Assembly: GCA_017935625.1 (NCBI GenBank)
Contig: JAGBHC010000001.1
Span: 1 to 56,111 of the forward strand
Length of the DNA: 56,111 bases
Source of the DNA: Rikenellaceae bacterium
GTDB taxonomy: Bacteria > Bacteroidota > Bacteroidia > Bacteroidales > Rikenellaceae
Direction: 5' to 3'
The first letter of the stretch is position 1. Each line of letters begins with the position of its first letter. The position numbers and the translations under genes are program-made. The notes beneath the pieces were generated by a model. That model did not search any database. It was given only the letters and a program-made list of their open reading frames with translations, and was not told the DNA's origin. Positions 1-8,801 of the stretch are shown one piece after another.

Positions 1-10
1 CGGATTCTAA
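1..10 (+). CDS. Last codons of an upstream gene, probably susC (partial)
   Basis: The frame GGA-TTC-TAA at 2-10 gives a C-terminus of Gly-Phe-stop. SusC/RagA TonB-dependent receptors commonly end in an aromatic residue, often Gly-Phe, and almost always sit just upstream of susD with a short spacer. The rest of the gene is outside the window, so this rests on context and two residues only. Confidence 0.4.
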
Positions 11-46
11 TGCTATCGATTTACTAATAACATCCAAGAAACAATT

Positions 47-2308
47 ATGAAAAAACAGATAATGACATTATTGACCGCTTCTCTTCTGCTGGGAACCTCG
101 TGTTCGAGCGACTTTCTGGAGGAGAAGATGGTATCGACCATCACTCAGGACTACTTCGATACTGAGGAGGGTCTCGAACAGCTTATCGTAGGTACTTACG
201 ATGCCTTGCGTTGGAAGTACAGCTGGCAGGAGGGTCCGTACTTGTTCCATATCAGTTCCGACGCCGAAATCGCAAGCAATACCGCCATCGACGAATACAT
301 GACCAGCGCATGGTCAGCTTCCGGTGCGATGGGTAACACCTGGGCCAACGACCTGCTGGGTTACTATGGAAAGCAGCTGTTGGGCGGTTACCCCATCATC
401 AACAACTGCAACCGTGCCATCGAGTCCATTACCCAGGGCAAGGCAAAAGGCCGTTTCGCTACCGACCCGGCCTACGCCGCACAGCGTCTGTCGGAGGCTT
501 ACTTCAACCGTGCATGGGTTTACTACATGATGGTTACCACTTTCGGCGACGTGTACTACAATCCGCACAGCAACAGTTCGCTGCCCGCAGCGTTCAACTA
601 TCCCCGTACCACTTCGGAGGAGATTTACAAGCACATGATTGCCGATATGCGCTATGCTTACGACAATCTGCCTCTCTACACCGCATTCAGCGGCACCGAA
701 GGTCGTGAGCGCATCACCAAGGGCGCAGCCGCTCACTTCCTGGCAAAACTCTACCTCCAGCGTGCACAGGCTGCCGAATTCGGTCAGTACCGCAATGCCG
801 ACGGCTCCATCGACAACAACAATCCCAATGCATACCTCGGTATGCTCTACAAGGGTAATGTTTCGACCGACCTCGACTCCGCGATTTTCTTCGCAACCCA
901 GGTTATCAACATGGGTTACTCGCTGGCTGACGACTACGCCGACCTCTTCGAGCAGGCCGTAGGCGCTTATCCCTGCGAAAACAACAACGAGATTATTCTT
1001 GCAGCCTCTTATGGCCCGAAACTGGCCAACAGCCGCTACGGCATGCGTTTCCAGTGCTACTTCAATTGCAACTACGTACAGGCTCTGTGGGGACTTCCCG
1101 GCAAGACCTGGACCTATGGTAATCAGAATGTACGTCTTCGTCAGAACGACTGGGCTTACGACGTCTTCACCGACAAGATGGCCGACTCGCGTTTCGAGAA
1201 ATCATTCCTTCTCGAATTCAAGGCGCTGCTCTCCACTTCGACTACCGGCGTAGACCAGGAGTACTATACTTACAACGACAGCAAGAACACCACTAAGACC
1301 TGGACCGCCGAGGATGCCGCTTACTTCAACGAGCACATCCTGCCCACCTACACCCGCGAGTCGTGGGGCGGCCGCGAGGCCGTTGCCGGCGAGCACAAAA
1401 TCGGCAAGGGCGACCTGGGTCTGGTATTCCTCGAGAACTCGAAGCAGACCGCCATTCCGCTGGCAGAGGCCAAGGCTCAGCCTTACGTGCTCTATCCCCG
1501 CTGGGTGGTAACCGAGGACGGCAAGTACTGGTACCGTCGCAACGGTTACACCGATTACGCCACCAACGACGTAGGTCTGGAGAAAGGTATGGGCATTTCC
1601 GCCTGCATCAGCAAGCACAATGACATCAACCGCGAAGGTGTAGGTTCGGAGTACGGCGGTCGCAATGTAACCATGTTCCGTCTGGCCGAAACTTACCTGA
1701 TTCGTGCCGAGGCCAAGGGCCGCAAGGGCGATTTCCCCGGTGCCATCGACGATATCAACGAGGTACGTCGCCGGGCGGCCTACAAGCCCGGCGAGGAGCG
1801 TGCCGAGGTGCTGGCCCGTCTCTATCCCGGTCATGAGACTCTGACCGCAGGTGAGAAGACCTATCCCTACACCGTGGAGAACGACAAGACCAACGCAATG
1901 GAAATCGACGCAACCTATTGGGACGGCTCTTCGGCAGCTTCGAAAGCCGAAAATTATCCCGAGCAGGCCAATACCGACCTGAAGCGTTTCGTACACTTCA
2001 TCTACAATGAGCTTACCCGTGAGGAAGTGGGCGAGTTGAATCTCTACGAAGGCATTCACCATGCAGGTATTCAGGCAGAGCGTATCCTCTGGCACAACCA
2101 GATGGCTTCGACCCTGAAAGGACATTGGGATGCTGCCGATAACGTAGACGGCGTTTTGGGCCAGACAGGTGACGGCAAGGGTATGTTCAATCCCGCCATT
2201 CACACCTTCAAGCCTTTCCCGCAGACTTTCATCAACATGCTTACCGACGAGAACGGCAAACTGTTGGATGAGGCAGGACGCGCTGCATACCAGAACCCCG
2301 GTTATTAA
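47..2308 (+). CDS. SusD/RagB family glycan-binding outer-membrane lipoprotein
   Basis: A 753-residue lipoprotein with a signal peptide ending in the lipobox LGTSC (Cys19), followed by the FLEEK segment typical of SusD proteins. The helical TPR-like body includes AYFNRAWVYYMMVTTFGDV near residues 150-170 and the conserved C-terminal block with RLAETYLIRAEA near 545. SusD proteins sit on the cell surface as a lid on a SusC TonB-dependent channel and capture oligosaccharides or peptides. At 753 aa it is longer than the common 500-650 aa. The substrate cannot be deduced because no glycoside hydrolase is in view. Codon GC looks lower than in the flanking genes. A strong terminator follows. Confidence 0.95.
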   Translation: MKKQIMTLLTASLLLGTSCSSDFLEEKMVSTITQDYFDTEEGLEQLIVGTYDALRWKYSWQEGPYLFHISSDAEIASNTAIDEYMTSAWSASGAMGNTWANDLLGYYGKQLLGGYPIINNCNRAIESITQGKAKGRFATDPAYAAQRLSEAYFNRAWVYYMMVTTFGDVYYNPHSNSSLPAAFNYPRTTSEEIYKHMIADMRYAYDNLPLYTAFSGTEGRERITKGAAAHFLAKLYLQRAQAAEFGQYRNADGSIDNNNPNAYLGMLYKGNVSTDLDSAIFFATQVINMGYSLADDYADLFEQAVGAYPCENNNEIILAASYGPKLANSRYGMRFQCYFNCNYVQALWGLPGKTWTYGNQNVRLRQNDWAYDVFTDKMADSRFEKSFLLEFKALLSTSTTGVDQEYYTYNDSKNTTKTWTAEDAAYFNEHILPTYTRESWGGREAVAGEHKIGKGDLGLVFLENSKQTAIPLAEAKAQPYVLYPRWVVTEDGKYWYRRNGYTDYATNDVGLEKGMGISACISKHNDINREGVGSEYGGRNVTMFRLAETYLIRAEAKGRKGDFPGAIDDINEVRRRAAYKPGEERAEVLARLYPGHETLTAGEKTYPYTVENDKTNAMEIDATYWDGSSAASKAENYPEQANTDLKRFVHFIYNELTREEVGELNLYEGIHHAGIQAERILWHNQMASTLKGHWDAADNVDGVLGQTGDGKGMFNPAIHTFKPFPQTFINMLTDENGKLLDEAGRAAYQNPGY

Positions 2309-2334
2309 ATAGATAGGGCTTTTAAACTTAGGTC

Positions 2335-2373
2335 GGAGCGGCACCTCCTTCGGGAGCGTGCCGCTCCTTTTTT
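2335..2373 (+). terminator. Rho-independent terminator of the susD transcript
   Basis: A perfect 10-bp stem (2335-2344 with 2358-2367) extends inward through CTCC/GGAG to a TTCG tetraloop, with one bulged C. Six T residues follow the stem. Confidence 0.9.
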
Positions 2374-2590
2374 GTCTTCGCTCCGCATCCGCCCCCTGCG
2401 CCCTGCATCCAGCATCCACACCCAACATTCCCCCGCCCGGAAATTCTCTGCCCGGCATCCCGGACGGCAACGGACAGGGACAGACGAAGACAAACAAGGA
2501 CAGACGGAGACGTACAGAGACGTACAGAGACAATCTTTCCGCAGAAGAGAGACGGGCCCCGACATCGGATAAGGGAAGCGCCGGACGAAA

Positions 2591-2839
2591 AGAGACAGAC
2601 GCCATCGGCTCCGAAGCGAGGAGCCGCCGGAACCGGAAAAAACCGAAAGAAATCCGACAGCCGCAAAGACTCCCGGCACGGACATCCCGACGCCCGAGAC
2701 GCACAGCCGCCGAAAAAAGAGACTCCGAAAGAGACAGACGCCATCGGCCCCGAAGCGAGGAGCCGCCGGAACCGGAAAAAACCGAAAGAAATCCGACAGC
2801 CGCAAAGGCTCCCGGCACGGACATCCCGCCGCCCGAGAC
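2591..2839. repeat. Intergenic direct repeat, two ~110-bp copies, 139-bp period
   Basis: Copies at 2591-2700 and 2730-2839 are almost identical (a few substitutions), separated by 29 bp. Each carries a short hairpin (GGCTCC/GGAGCC in copy 1) and an A/purine-rich stretch on the + strand. The period is not a multiple of three, so coding is unlikely. The whole gap 2374-2859 between the convergent susD and Omp85 genes has no credible gene. Its left part is also rich in purines and holds a small tandem decamer (CGTACAGAGA twice, 2511-2530). Confidence 0.85.
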
Positions 2840-2859
2840 ACGCAGCCGCCCGGAAGCCC

Positions 2860-5292
2860 TTAGAACGGATATCCGACGCCCACGTGCAGCGCCGTATTCT
2901 TGAAACGGAAATTCTCTATCCACCGGTGGCCGGCCGGCAGGTTCGGGTCGTGGAGCCGGATGCCCCAGTCGAAACGCAGAATGGCGTACTTGATGTCGAG
3001 GCGCAATCCGAGGCCCGTGTTGAAGCCCAGCTGCTTGTAGAAGCGGTTCAGCTTGAACACCGCCTCCGATTCGTACTCCGCCGGATTGCTCTTGAGGAAC
3101 CAGATGTTGCCCACGTCGAAGAACAGAGCCCCGTGGAAAATGCCCCACACGGGGAAGCGCATCTCGAGGTTGGCCTCCAGACGGAAGTTGCCCAACTGGG
3201 TGGGATAGGCCGAATCGGGCCGCAGGACGGTTCCCGGGCCCAGCGTGCGCACCTGCCAGCCACGCATGCTGTTGCTGCCGCCGGCGAAGAAGAGGCGGTC
3301 GAAAGGTATCGAGTTGGAGTTCCCGTAGGAGAGTCCGCCGCCGGCATAGAGCCGATAGGCCACCGAACTCTTCTCCGAGACCATGACATTGTTGCTCAGG
3401 CTGGCGTCCAGACGGAAATATTGCGCATAACGGATGCCGAACAGTTTATAGTACTTGTCGCCGTCCTTGTCGTAGGAGGGTTTGGCCAGCCAGTGCGACA
3501 ACGCATCGATGAGGTTTCCGCGCGTCTCCCAGTTGAGGCGGAAGGCCAGTTCGTTACCCGTCCTGGAGCGCTGCGCGTTCCGGTAGAGGTAGGAGCCGGA
3601 GATACCGGCTATAATCTGTTCGGTATAGCTGTTGCGCAGATAGGGATTGGCGATGCTGTCGAAGAACTGCTCGTCGCGATAGTTCAGCTTCACCAGATTG
3701 ACATCGATGGGCCGCAGCACGAAGGTCGAGTTGCGCCGGTTGCGCCAGCTGTATCCCCACGAGGCGCTCGACAGCACGCGGTGGTAATAGGGCCTGCGCT
3801 GCGAGTTTATCGAGAGTTCCACGCGGGTCTGGGGACTGAGGGCCAGGTTGCGGCGATTGACCTTGACGGGACTGATGAACCGCGGGAAGGTCACCGACAC
3901 CGAACCTCCTATCTCGAAAGCGGTCTTCTTGCGGCCCTTGTTGTAGAATTCGTAACCGGTCGTCAGCGAGACATCGAACAGCTCCACGCCCCGCAGCATG
4001 TTGCGGTTCTGATAGCTGAGCGTCGCATTGATGCCGTTGTAGCTCGACGTGGTGCTGGCCTGCAAGGCTATCGAATAGCTCTGGCGCAAGGCCGGCGTGC
4101 AGAGGATGGAGCAGTCGAGGTAGCCCTCGCGGGTGGTGGGGCCGCTGCCCGGCACATACTCCGCAATCCGCTCCTCGGTCACCCGGTCGCTGCCGGGGAG
4201 TTCGGTTCCGCCCACATAGTTAATCAGATTCTGGTCGTCGGCCTCGCGTGCCGTGAAGACGATTCCCGCGCTGCGGAAATAGCCCATGCCCATGATGGCG
4301 TCGTAGGTCTGCTGCACCTTGCCGGCATCGTACACCGCATTGGGATAGAGCTGCACCACCTTGCCCAGCACCTTCCGCCGCACCCGGGGGCGCGAACGCG
4401 GTTTGAGCTTCTCGTACACCACGTGCAGCCCGTGGAAGTCGAGCGTGTCGAGCCGGCTGCGGAACGTGCTGTCGGTCAGCGAGACGGAGGGATTGTAACC
4501 GGGGAATATCGACACGTCGCCGATGCGGTAGACCGTGTTGTTGTCGTATATCGGCGCCCCCTGCTGGTCGTAACCCGCCAGATGGCGCTTGACGACCATC
4601 TTCACGGCGGCCGTGTGGCCTCCGGCGGTGGTATCGACGTCGTAGCTGATGTTATTGACCGAGAAGTTGTAATAGCCCCGGTCCTTGAGGTAATCGGTGA
4701 TGCGGCTCCGCTCGCGGTCGAGCACCCCGATGTCAAACACCTCGCCCACCCGCACCAGCGAAGAGGCCGTGTCGCGCAGGATGACATTCCCCACGAAGGG
4801 GTCGCGGAACTCGTATCCGAACGTCGATATGCGGTAGGGCTCGCCCTGGTCCGAAACATACTTCACCACGGCCCGCTTGCGCGGCAGGGTATCGACCACC
4901 GCCTCCACCCGCGAATCGAAGAAGCCGCGCGAGTCCATGTAGGTCTTCAGGTTGGCCAGCGACTTGTCTATCTCCCCGGCGCTGACCAGCACCGGCTCCT
5001 GCCCCACCTTGCGCTTGAAGCGGTTCCAGGCGTTGTTCTTGGTCGAGTCGGCCGTGGCATACATCCACACCGACAGATACATGCCCAGAAACCGTTTGTT
5101 GGGCGACTGTTTCAAGTAGGGCTCCAGCTCTTCCGGCGTGATGCGCTCCTGCTTGGACAGCCTGCGGTCGGGCTCAATCTCGTTCTTCTTGAGAAGATAC
5201 TCCCCGTCGGGGATGTAGCGGGTAATGCTGCACGCACCGAACAGCAGCACGCACACCGCGACGACCGGGATTTTCGACAGACAACGGAGCAT
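2860..5292 (-). CDS. Omp85 (BamA/TamA) family outer-membrane lipoprotein, TamL-like
   Basis: An 810-residue protein. Starting at the Met at 5292 gives a lipoprotein signal with lipobox LFGAC (Cys21), then the opening TRYIPDGEYLLKKNEI typical of Bacteroidota TamL. POTRA-like repeats fill roughly residues 30-400. A 16-stranded Omp85 barrel follows, with the FFAGGSNSMRGW motif (the conserved RGW loop) and a terminal Phe (VGVGYPF). TamL with TamB assembles outer-membrane or surface proteins in Bacteroidota. No tamB neighbour is seen here. The reading frame stays open further upstream, but that part overlaps the nitroreductase gene and has no signal peptide. The gene lies 23 bp after the nitroreductase and is probably cotranscribed. 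Confidence 0.9.
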   Translation of the reverse strand: MLRCLSKIPVVAVCVLLFGACSITRYIPDGEYLLKKNEIEPDRRLSKQERITPEELEPYLKQSPNKRFLGMYLSVWMYATADSTKNNAWNRFKRKVGQEPVLVSAGEIDKSLANLKTYMDSRGFFDSRVEAVVDTLPRKRAVVKYVSDQGEPYRISTFGYEFRDPFVGNVILRDTASSLVRVGEVFDIGVLDRERSRITDYLKDRGYYNFSVNNISYDVDTTAGGHTAAVKMVVKRHLAGYDQQGAPIYDNNTVYRIGDVSIFPGYNPSVSLTDSTFRSRLDTLDFHGLHVVYEKLKPRSRPRVRRKVLGKVVQLYPNAVYDAGKVQQTYDAIMGMGYFRSAGIVFTAREADDQNLINYVGGTELPGSDRVTEERIAEYVPGSGPTTREGYLDCSILCTPALRQSYSIALQASTTSSYNGINATLSYQNRNMLRGVELFDVSLTTGYEFYNKGRKKTAFEIGGSVSVTFPRFISPVKVNRRNLALSPQTRVELSINSQRRPYYHRVLSSASWGYSWRNRRNSTFVLRPIDVNLVKLNYRDEQFFDSIANPYLRNSYTEQIIAGISGSYLYRNAQRSRTGNELAFRLNWETRGNLIDALSHWLAKPSYDKDGDKYYKLFGIRYAQYFRLDASLSNNVMVSEKSSVAYRLYAGGGLSYGNSNSIPFDRLFFAGGSNSMRGWQVRTLGPGTVLRPDSAYPTQLGNFRLEANLEMRFPVWGIFHGALFFDVGNIWFLKSNPAEYESEAVFKLNRFYKQLGFNTGLGLRLDIKYAILRFDWGIRLHDPNLPAGHRWIENFRFKNTALHVGVGYPF

Positions 5293-5315
5293 CTTCAAAG
5301 CGGGATTCGATTCGG

Positions 5316-6062
5316 TCAATGATTCCAGAAACGCTGTTTCTCGAGCACCGCGAGCAGCGCTTTCGAGAAGGTCACGCCGTCGGCGGCCGTATAGCGCCGT
5401 TCGGTGAAAATCCGGGCCAGATTGGGCAGTCCGTTCTCCTCCAGCAGCCGCTGCGTCTCGGGCAGCGCCTCCTTTTCGGCCCAGAAGCGGTCGATGCTCT
5501 CGGGCGTGTACTCCCGGTAACGCTCCTCGTGCACCACGGCCTCCAGGGGCAGGCGGTCGGTCAGCGGCACCTCCCCGTCGGGATATCCCATCACCACCGT
5601 GGTCACCGGCACCACCCCTTCGGGCAGATGCAGCACCTCGATGATTCTGTCGGCCGTGTAGAGGGTCGTCCCCAGGAAACAGACACCCAGCCCGTGGGCC
5701 TCGGCCTGCGTGGCCACATTCTCGGCAGCCAGCATGGCGTCCACCACTCCGTTCACGAACCACATGAAGTTGTCGTAGCCCGGTTCGGCGCCCCGCTGCC
5801 TGCACCATGCGGCGAAACGGTGCGTATCGGCGCAGAAGGTAATCACCACGGGCGCCTGCGTCACCATCGGCTGGCCGAAGTGACACGGCAGCAGCTCCTG
5901 TTTCACCTCCGGGGTGCGGGTCACCACCATGCTGTAAAGCTGCATGTTGCCGCAGGTGGATGCCCGGGTTCCGGCGCTGAGAATGTCGCGCAGCACCTCC
6001 TCCTCCACGGGACGGTCCCCGTATTTTCTGTAAGACCTGTGTTCTCTGAACTCCTTAATCAT
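5316..6062 (-). CDS. NfsA/FRP-like nitroreductase (FMN, NAD(P)H-dependent)
   Basis: A 248-residue cytoplasmic flavoprotein. The N-terminus EFREHRSYRKYGDRPV is the hallmark FMN-binding start (HRSxRxY) of the nitroreductase superfamily. A central AENVATQAEAHGLGVCFLGT and the later VVMGYPDGE also match. The C-terminal tail with HEERYREYTPE resembles NfsA/Frp proteins that reduce nitro compounds, quinones or flavin. Physiological substrate unknown. The start at 6062 is chosen because the conserved family N-terminus begins there; upstream residues are low-complexity. First gene of a probable two-gene unit with the Omp85 gene. Confidence 0.9.
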   Translation of the reverse strand: MIKEFREHRSYRKYGDRPVEEEVLRDILSAGTRASTCGNMQLYSMVVTRTPEVKQELLPCHFGQPMVTQAPVVITFCADTHRFAAWCRQRGAEPGYDNFMWFVNGVVDAMLAAENVATQAEAHGLGVCFLGTTLYTADRIIEVLHLPEGVVPVTTVVMGYPDGEVPLTDRLPLEAVVHEERYREYTPESIDRFWAEKEALPETQRLLEENGLPNLARIFTERRYTAADGVTFSKALLAVLEKQRFWNH

Positions 6063-6261
6063 AGCTTTCGATTTACGCCGCAGCTTGCGGCCTGCAAATA
6101 TACGCAGTATATTCGATGAAAAAAACAGCGGAGCCGGGCCCCGCTCTCCGTTTGCGGCGGCACGGCCGGTTTTTCGTTCCGGACATGCGCAGATTCCGAC
6201 GAAAAACGGCGGCACGGCCGGCCGAACCCGGTGTGCGGACGCATTCGCGGTTCGCCCGAGA

Positions 6262-6269
6262 CAAAGATA
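6262..6269 (-). promoter_or_regulatory. Candidate -7 element for the nitroreductase/Omp85 unit
   Basis: On the minus strand this reads TATCTTTG, a match to the Bacteroidota -7 box TAnnTTTG. It would leave a leader of about 190 nt. No clear -33 box was seen. The 6063-6384 gap has no gene: only this and the divergent dapF promoter. Confidence 0.5.
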
Positions 6270-6345
6270 CGAATTCCCCGCGGAAACGGAAGCCGCCGCC
6301 GGCAAAATAAAAACGTTCGTGCCGAAAATATAACGATATTTTACA

Positions 6346-6353
6346 TATCTTTG
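6346..6353 (+). promoter_or_regulatory. Candidate -7 element of the dapF promoter
   Basis: TATCTTTG matches TAnnTTTG and lies 31 bp before the dapF start codon. The upstream sequence is AT-rich, without an exact -33 TTTG. Confidence 0.65.
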
Positions 6354-6384
6354 TCCTCGGACGGCTCAAAAAAATCCGACGACC

Positions 6385-7200
6385 ATGATTCTTGATTTCA
6401 GTAAATACGAGGGCGCGGGCAACGACTTCGTGCTGGTGGACGGCCGCGAAGGGAACGTCGAACTCACCCGCGAAGAGACGCAGGCCCTGTGCGACCGCCA
6501 TTTCGGCATCGGCGCCGACGGGCTGATGATACTCGGCCGCAGCGACCGGGCGGACTTCTCGATGCGTTATTTCAACTCCGACGGACGCGGGGCGGAGATG
6601 TGCGGCAACGGAGCCCGCTGCATCGCCCTGTTCGCCCATCACCTGGGCATAGGCGGCGAGCGCAAACGGTTCGAGGGGGCCGACGGCATGCACACCGCCC
6701 GCGTCGAAAGCCTGAGCCACCATGCGGGGACCGTCACCATCGGCATGCGCGACGTGGAGCGCGTCGAGCACGGCGACGGCTACCTGTTCCTCGATACGGG
6801 AGTGCCCCACTACGTAGCCCCGTGTGACGACCTGCGCGGAGTGGACGTACACACCCGCGGAGCGGCCGTGCGCTACGACCCGCGGTGGAGCGCCACGGGT
6901 GGCACCAACGTCGATTTCATGCAGCTGCTCGCCGAGGGGCGCATCGCCGTGAGGACCTACGAGCGGGGCGTGGAGGGCGAGACGCTGGCCTGCGGCACGG
7001 GAGCCACGGCGGCGGCCATCGCGGCGCACCTGCTCACCGGCGGCCTGCGGACCCGGTTCGAAGTCGGCGTCGAAGGCGGTCTGCTGGAGGTGTGGTTCAC
7101 CCCCTGCCCCGACGGACGCTTCCGGGAAATCCACCTCAAGGGACCGGCCCGCAAAGTTTTCGAAGGACGGATAGACACGAACAATTTTGCAAAAAAGTAG
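6385..7200 (+). CDS. dapF: Diaminopimelate epimerase
   Basis: A 271-residue enzyme that converts LL- to meso-diaminopimelate, the penultimate step of lysine synthesis and the source of m-DAP for peptidoglycan. It has the diagnostic N-terminus KYEGAGNDFVLVDG, and both catalytic cysteines are in their conserved settings: MCGNGARC near residues 73-80 and LACGTGA near 203-209. Length and both alpha/beta halves are normal. The other lysine genes in the window (lysC-lysA) are 16 kb away on the opposite strand, so the pathway is not clustered. Confidence 0.97.
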   Translation: MILDFSKYEGAGNDFVLVDGREGNVELTREETQALCDRHFGIGADGLMILGRSDRADFSMRYFNSDGRGAEMCGNGARCIALFAHHLGIGGERKRFEGADGMHTARVESLSHHAGTVTIGMRDVERVEHGDGYLFLDTGVPHYVAPCDDLRGVDVHTRGAAVRYDPRWSATGGTNVDFMQLLAEGRIAVRTYERGVEGETLACGTGATAAAIAAHLLTGGLRTRFEVGVEGGLLEVWFTPCPDGRFREIHLKGPARKVFEGRIDTNNFAKK

Positions 7201-7307
7201 TTCCCGCCGTGCGGTTTTCACGAAAAAATGGCTAACATTGCACTCTGATTCGAACCGTGCAAACGGCTATCGACAAAAGCGGTTTTACAGACTTTTTTCA
7301 GGCTGCA

Positions 7308-7580
7308 ATGAAATCAAACAAAGAGTTCCGGGGCAAGGGCAACGCGGCCGACTCCGGAGATTCCATCAGACGGGCGCAGAAACTGGAGCCCATCCGCAAA
7401 AGCGGCAAAGAGCGGCACGCCCTCTACGGCAAATTCCACGAAGAGGAGGAGGAGGACGACTACTCCGACTACAAACGCAAGGAGTCGGTTTTCGACTACT
7501 TCGACGACGAGGAGGAGTCCGAGGAGGAGACCTTCGAAGAGGACGAGGAAGAAGAGGAGGACGACTCCCGCGAGGAGTAG
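7308..7580 (+). CDS. Small hyperacidic protein of unknown function
   Basis: About 90 residues from the ATG at 7308; an in-frame GTG at 7257 would add 17. The N-terminal 45 residues are basic and polar, and the C-terminal half is dominated by Glu/Asp runs with interspersed Tyr and Phe (DDYSDYKRKE, FDYFDDEEE). No signal peptide, membrane segment or known domain is visible. It sits between dapF and a glycosyltransferase, 34 bp before the latter. The coding bias looks real, but low-complexity composition makes homology weak evidence. Not recognised. Confidence 0.6.
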   Translation: MKSNKEFRGKGNAADSGDSIRRAQKLEPIRKSGKERHALYGKFHEEEEEDDYSDYKRKESVFDYFDDEEESEEETFEEDEEEEEDDSREE

Positions 7581-7614
7581 CTCCGCAGGCCGCGGAAAAA
7601 AAGGCGCCGATTCG

Positions 7615-8514
7615 ATGAAAATATCCATTATCATAGCCACATACAACCGGGGGCACGAGTTGATGCGCACGCTCGCCTCGCTGCTCTCCCAGAGCCTGCC
7701 TGCGCAGGAGTGGGAGGCGGTGGTGACCGACAACAACTGCACCGACGACACGCAGGCGCTCTTCGCACGTTTCTGCGAGGAGCATCCCGGCTACAACCTG
7801 CGGCTGCTCACCGAGAGCCGTCAGGGGCTCTCGCCCGCCCGCAACCGGGCCATCGGGGCGAGCCGCGGAGCCATAATCGCGGTCATCGACGACGACGAGG
7901 TGGTGAATGCCGATTTCGCACGGGCCTACGTGGAGTTTTTCGACAGCCATCCCGAAGTGGAGGTCTGCGGCGGCAAAATCGTACCCCGCTACGAGTGTCC
8001 CGTTCCTGCCTGGCTCTCGCCCTATGCCGAACGCCCCATCGCCGGACCGCTCGATATGGGCGACACGCCGCGGCCGTTCCGCGGCGGCCGCTATCCGGGC
8101 GGCGGCAACATGGCCGTGCGCCGCAGCGCCCTGGAGCGGGCGGGCATGTTCAACCCCGAACTGGGACGGACGGGCAGCAACCCCACGGGCGGCGAGGAGA
8201 AAGACCTCGTGCGACGGATTACGGCGTCGGGCACGCCGGCCTGGTATGTTCCCGGAGCCGTGATATGGCACCTCATTCCGCCCGCCAAGCTCACCGCCGA
8301 CTACTTCGACCGCCTGACGCTCGGCGTCGGACGCAGCGAACGGGTCCGCAGCAAGAGCGAGGGCAGCTTCGGGCGCAGACTGGCGGCCGAGCTCGTCAAG
8401 TGGGGCGGGACCCTGGTGCTCGCGGCCGGTTACCGGCTGCGCGGCCAGGCACCCAAAGGCGCAGCCCTGATACGCATGCGCCGCCGCATCACCGCCGGAC
8501 TGCTGGGCCGATAG
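7615..8514 (+). CDS. GT2 family glycosyltransferase
   Basis: A 299-residue GT-A fold enzyme. It opens with the nucleotide-sugar binding start SIIIATYNRG, has DNNCTDDT near residue 40, LSPARNRAIG near 72-80, and the metal-binding triad IDDDE near 91-95. A later GGEEKDLVRRI segment matches the catalytic-base region (ED-type motif) of GT2 enzymes. No transmembrane domain is evident, so it should be cytoplasmic or peripheral. Acceptor unknown. It is not in a polysaccharide cluster; a tandem repeat pair starts right after its stop codon. Confidence 0.92.
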   Translation: MKISIIIATYNRGHELMRTLASLLSQSLPAQEWEAVVTDNNCTDDTQALFARFCEEHPGYNLRLLTESRQGLSPARNRAIGASRGAIIAVIDDDEVVNADFARAYVEFFDSHPEVEVCGGKIVPRYECPVPAWLSPYAERPIAGPLDMGDTPRPFRGGRYPGGGNMAVRRSALERAGMFNPELGRTGSNPTGGEEKDLVRRITASGTPAWYVPGAVIWHLIPPAKLTADYFDRLTLGVGRSERVRSKSEGSFGRRLAAELVKWGGTLVLAAGYRLRGQAPKGAALIRMRRRITAGLLGR

Positions 8515-8516
8515 CC

Positions 8517-8748
8517 CCCTCCCGCCACCTTCGGACACCGGAGGAGGAACCCGAGCCGGGAGAACCGAGGGGCAGCGAAAAGAGAAGAGGCCAAAAGACC
8601 GGGCAAGACAAACCGAACAGGCAAGAGCCGGACCCTCCCGCCACCTTCGGACACCGGAGGAAGAACCCGAGCCGGAAGGACCGAGGGGCAGCGAAAAGAG
8701 AAGAGGCCAAAAGACCGGGCAAGACAAACCGAACAGGCACGAGCCGGA
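8517..8748. repeat. Perfectly tandem 116-bp intergenic repeat, two copies
   Basis: Copies at 8517-8632 and 8633-8748 abut exactly and differ at only a handful of positions. Each begins with a small GC hairpin (CCTTCGG/CCGGAGG with ACA loop) and continues with a purine-rich run. The period is not divisible by three, and the block lies between the GT2 stop and the hydrolase start with no gene in it. It differs in sequence from the repeats at 2591 and 18378 but is built alike. Confidence 0.9.
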
Positions 8749-8801
8749 GTCCGCACCGTCGGGGGTTTCCGGGCGCCGACGACCGACGGACAAAACGACT
8801 T

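Noticed and set aside
1202..3148. Long minus-strand frame crossing susD, its terminator and the repeat block
   Set aside because: It spans a strong terminator and a direct repeat whose period is not a multiple of three; the product is low-complexity Arg/Ser/Gly sequence.
7710..8801. N-terminal extension of the alpha/beta hydrolase over the glycosyltransferase gene
   Set aside because: The extension is an out-of-frame shadow of the GT2 gene and the repeat pair; hydrolase homology begins just after the ATG at 8802.
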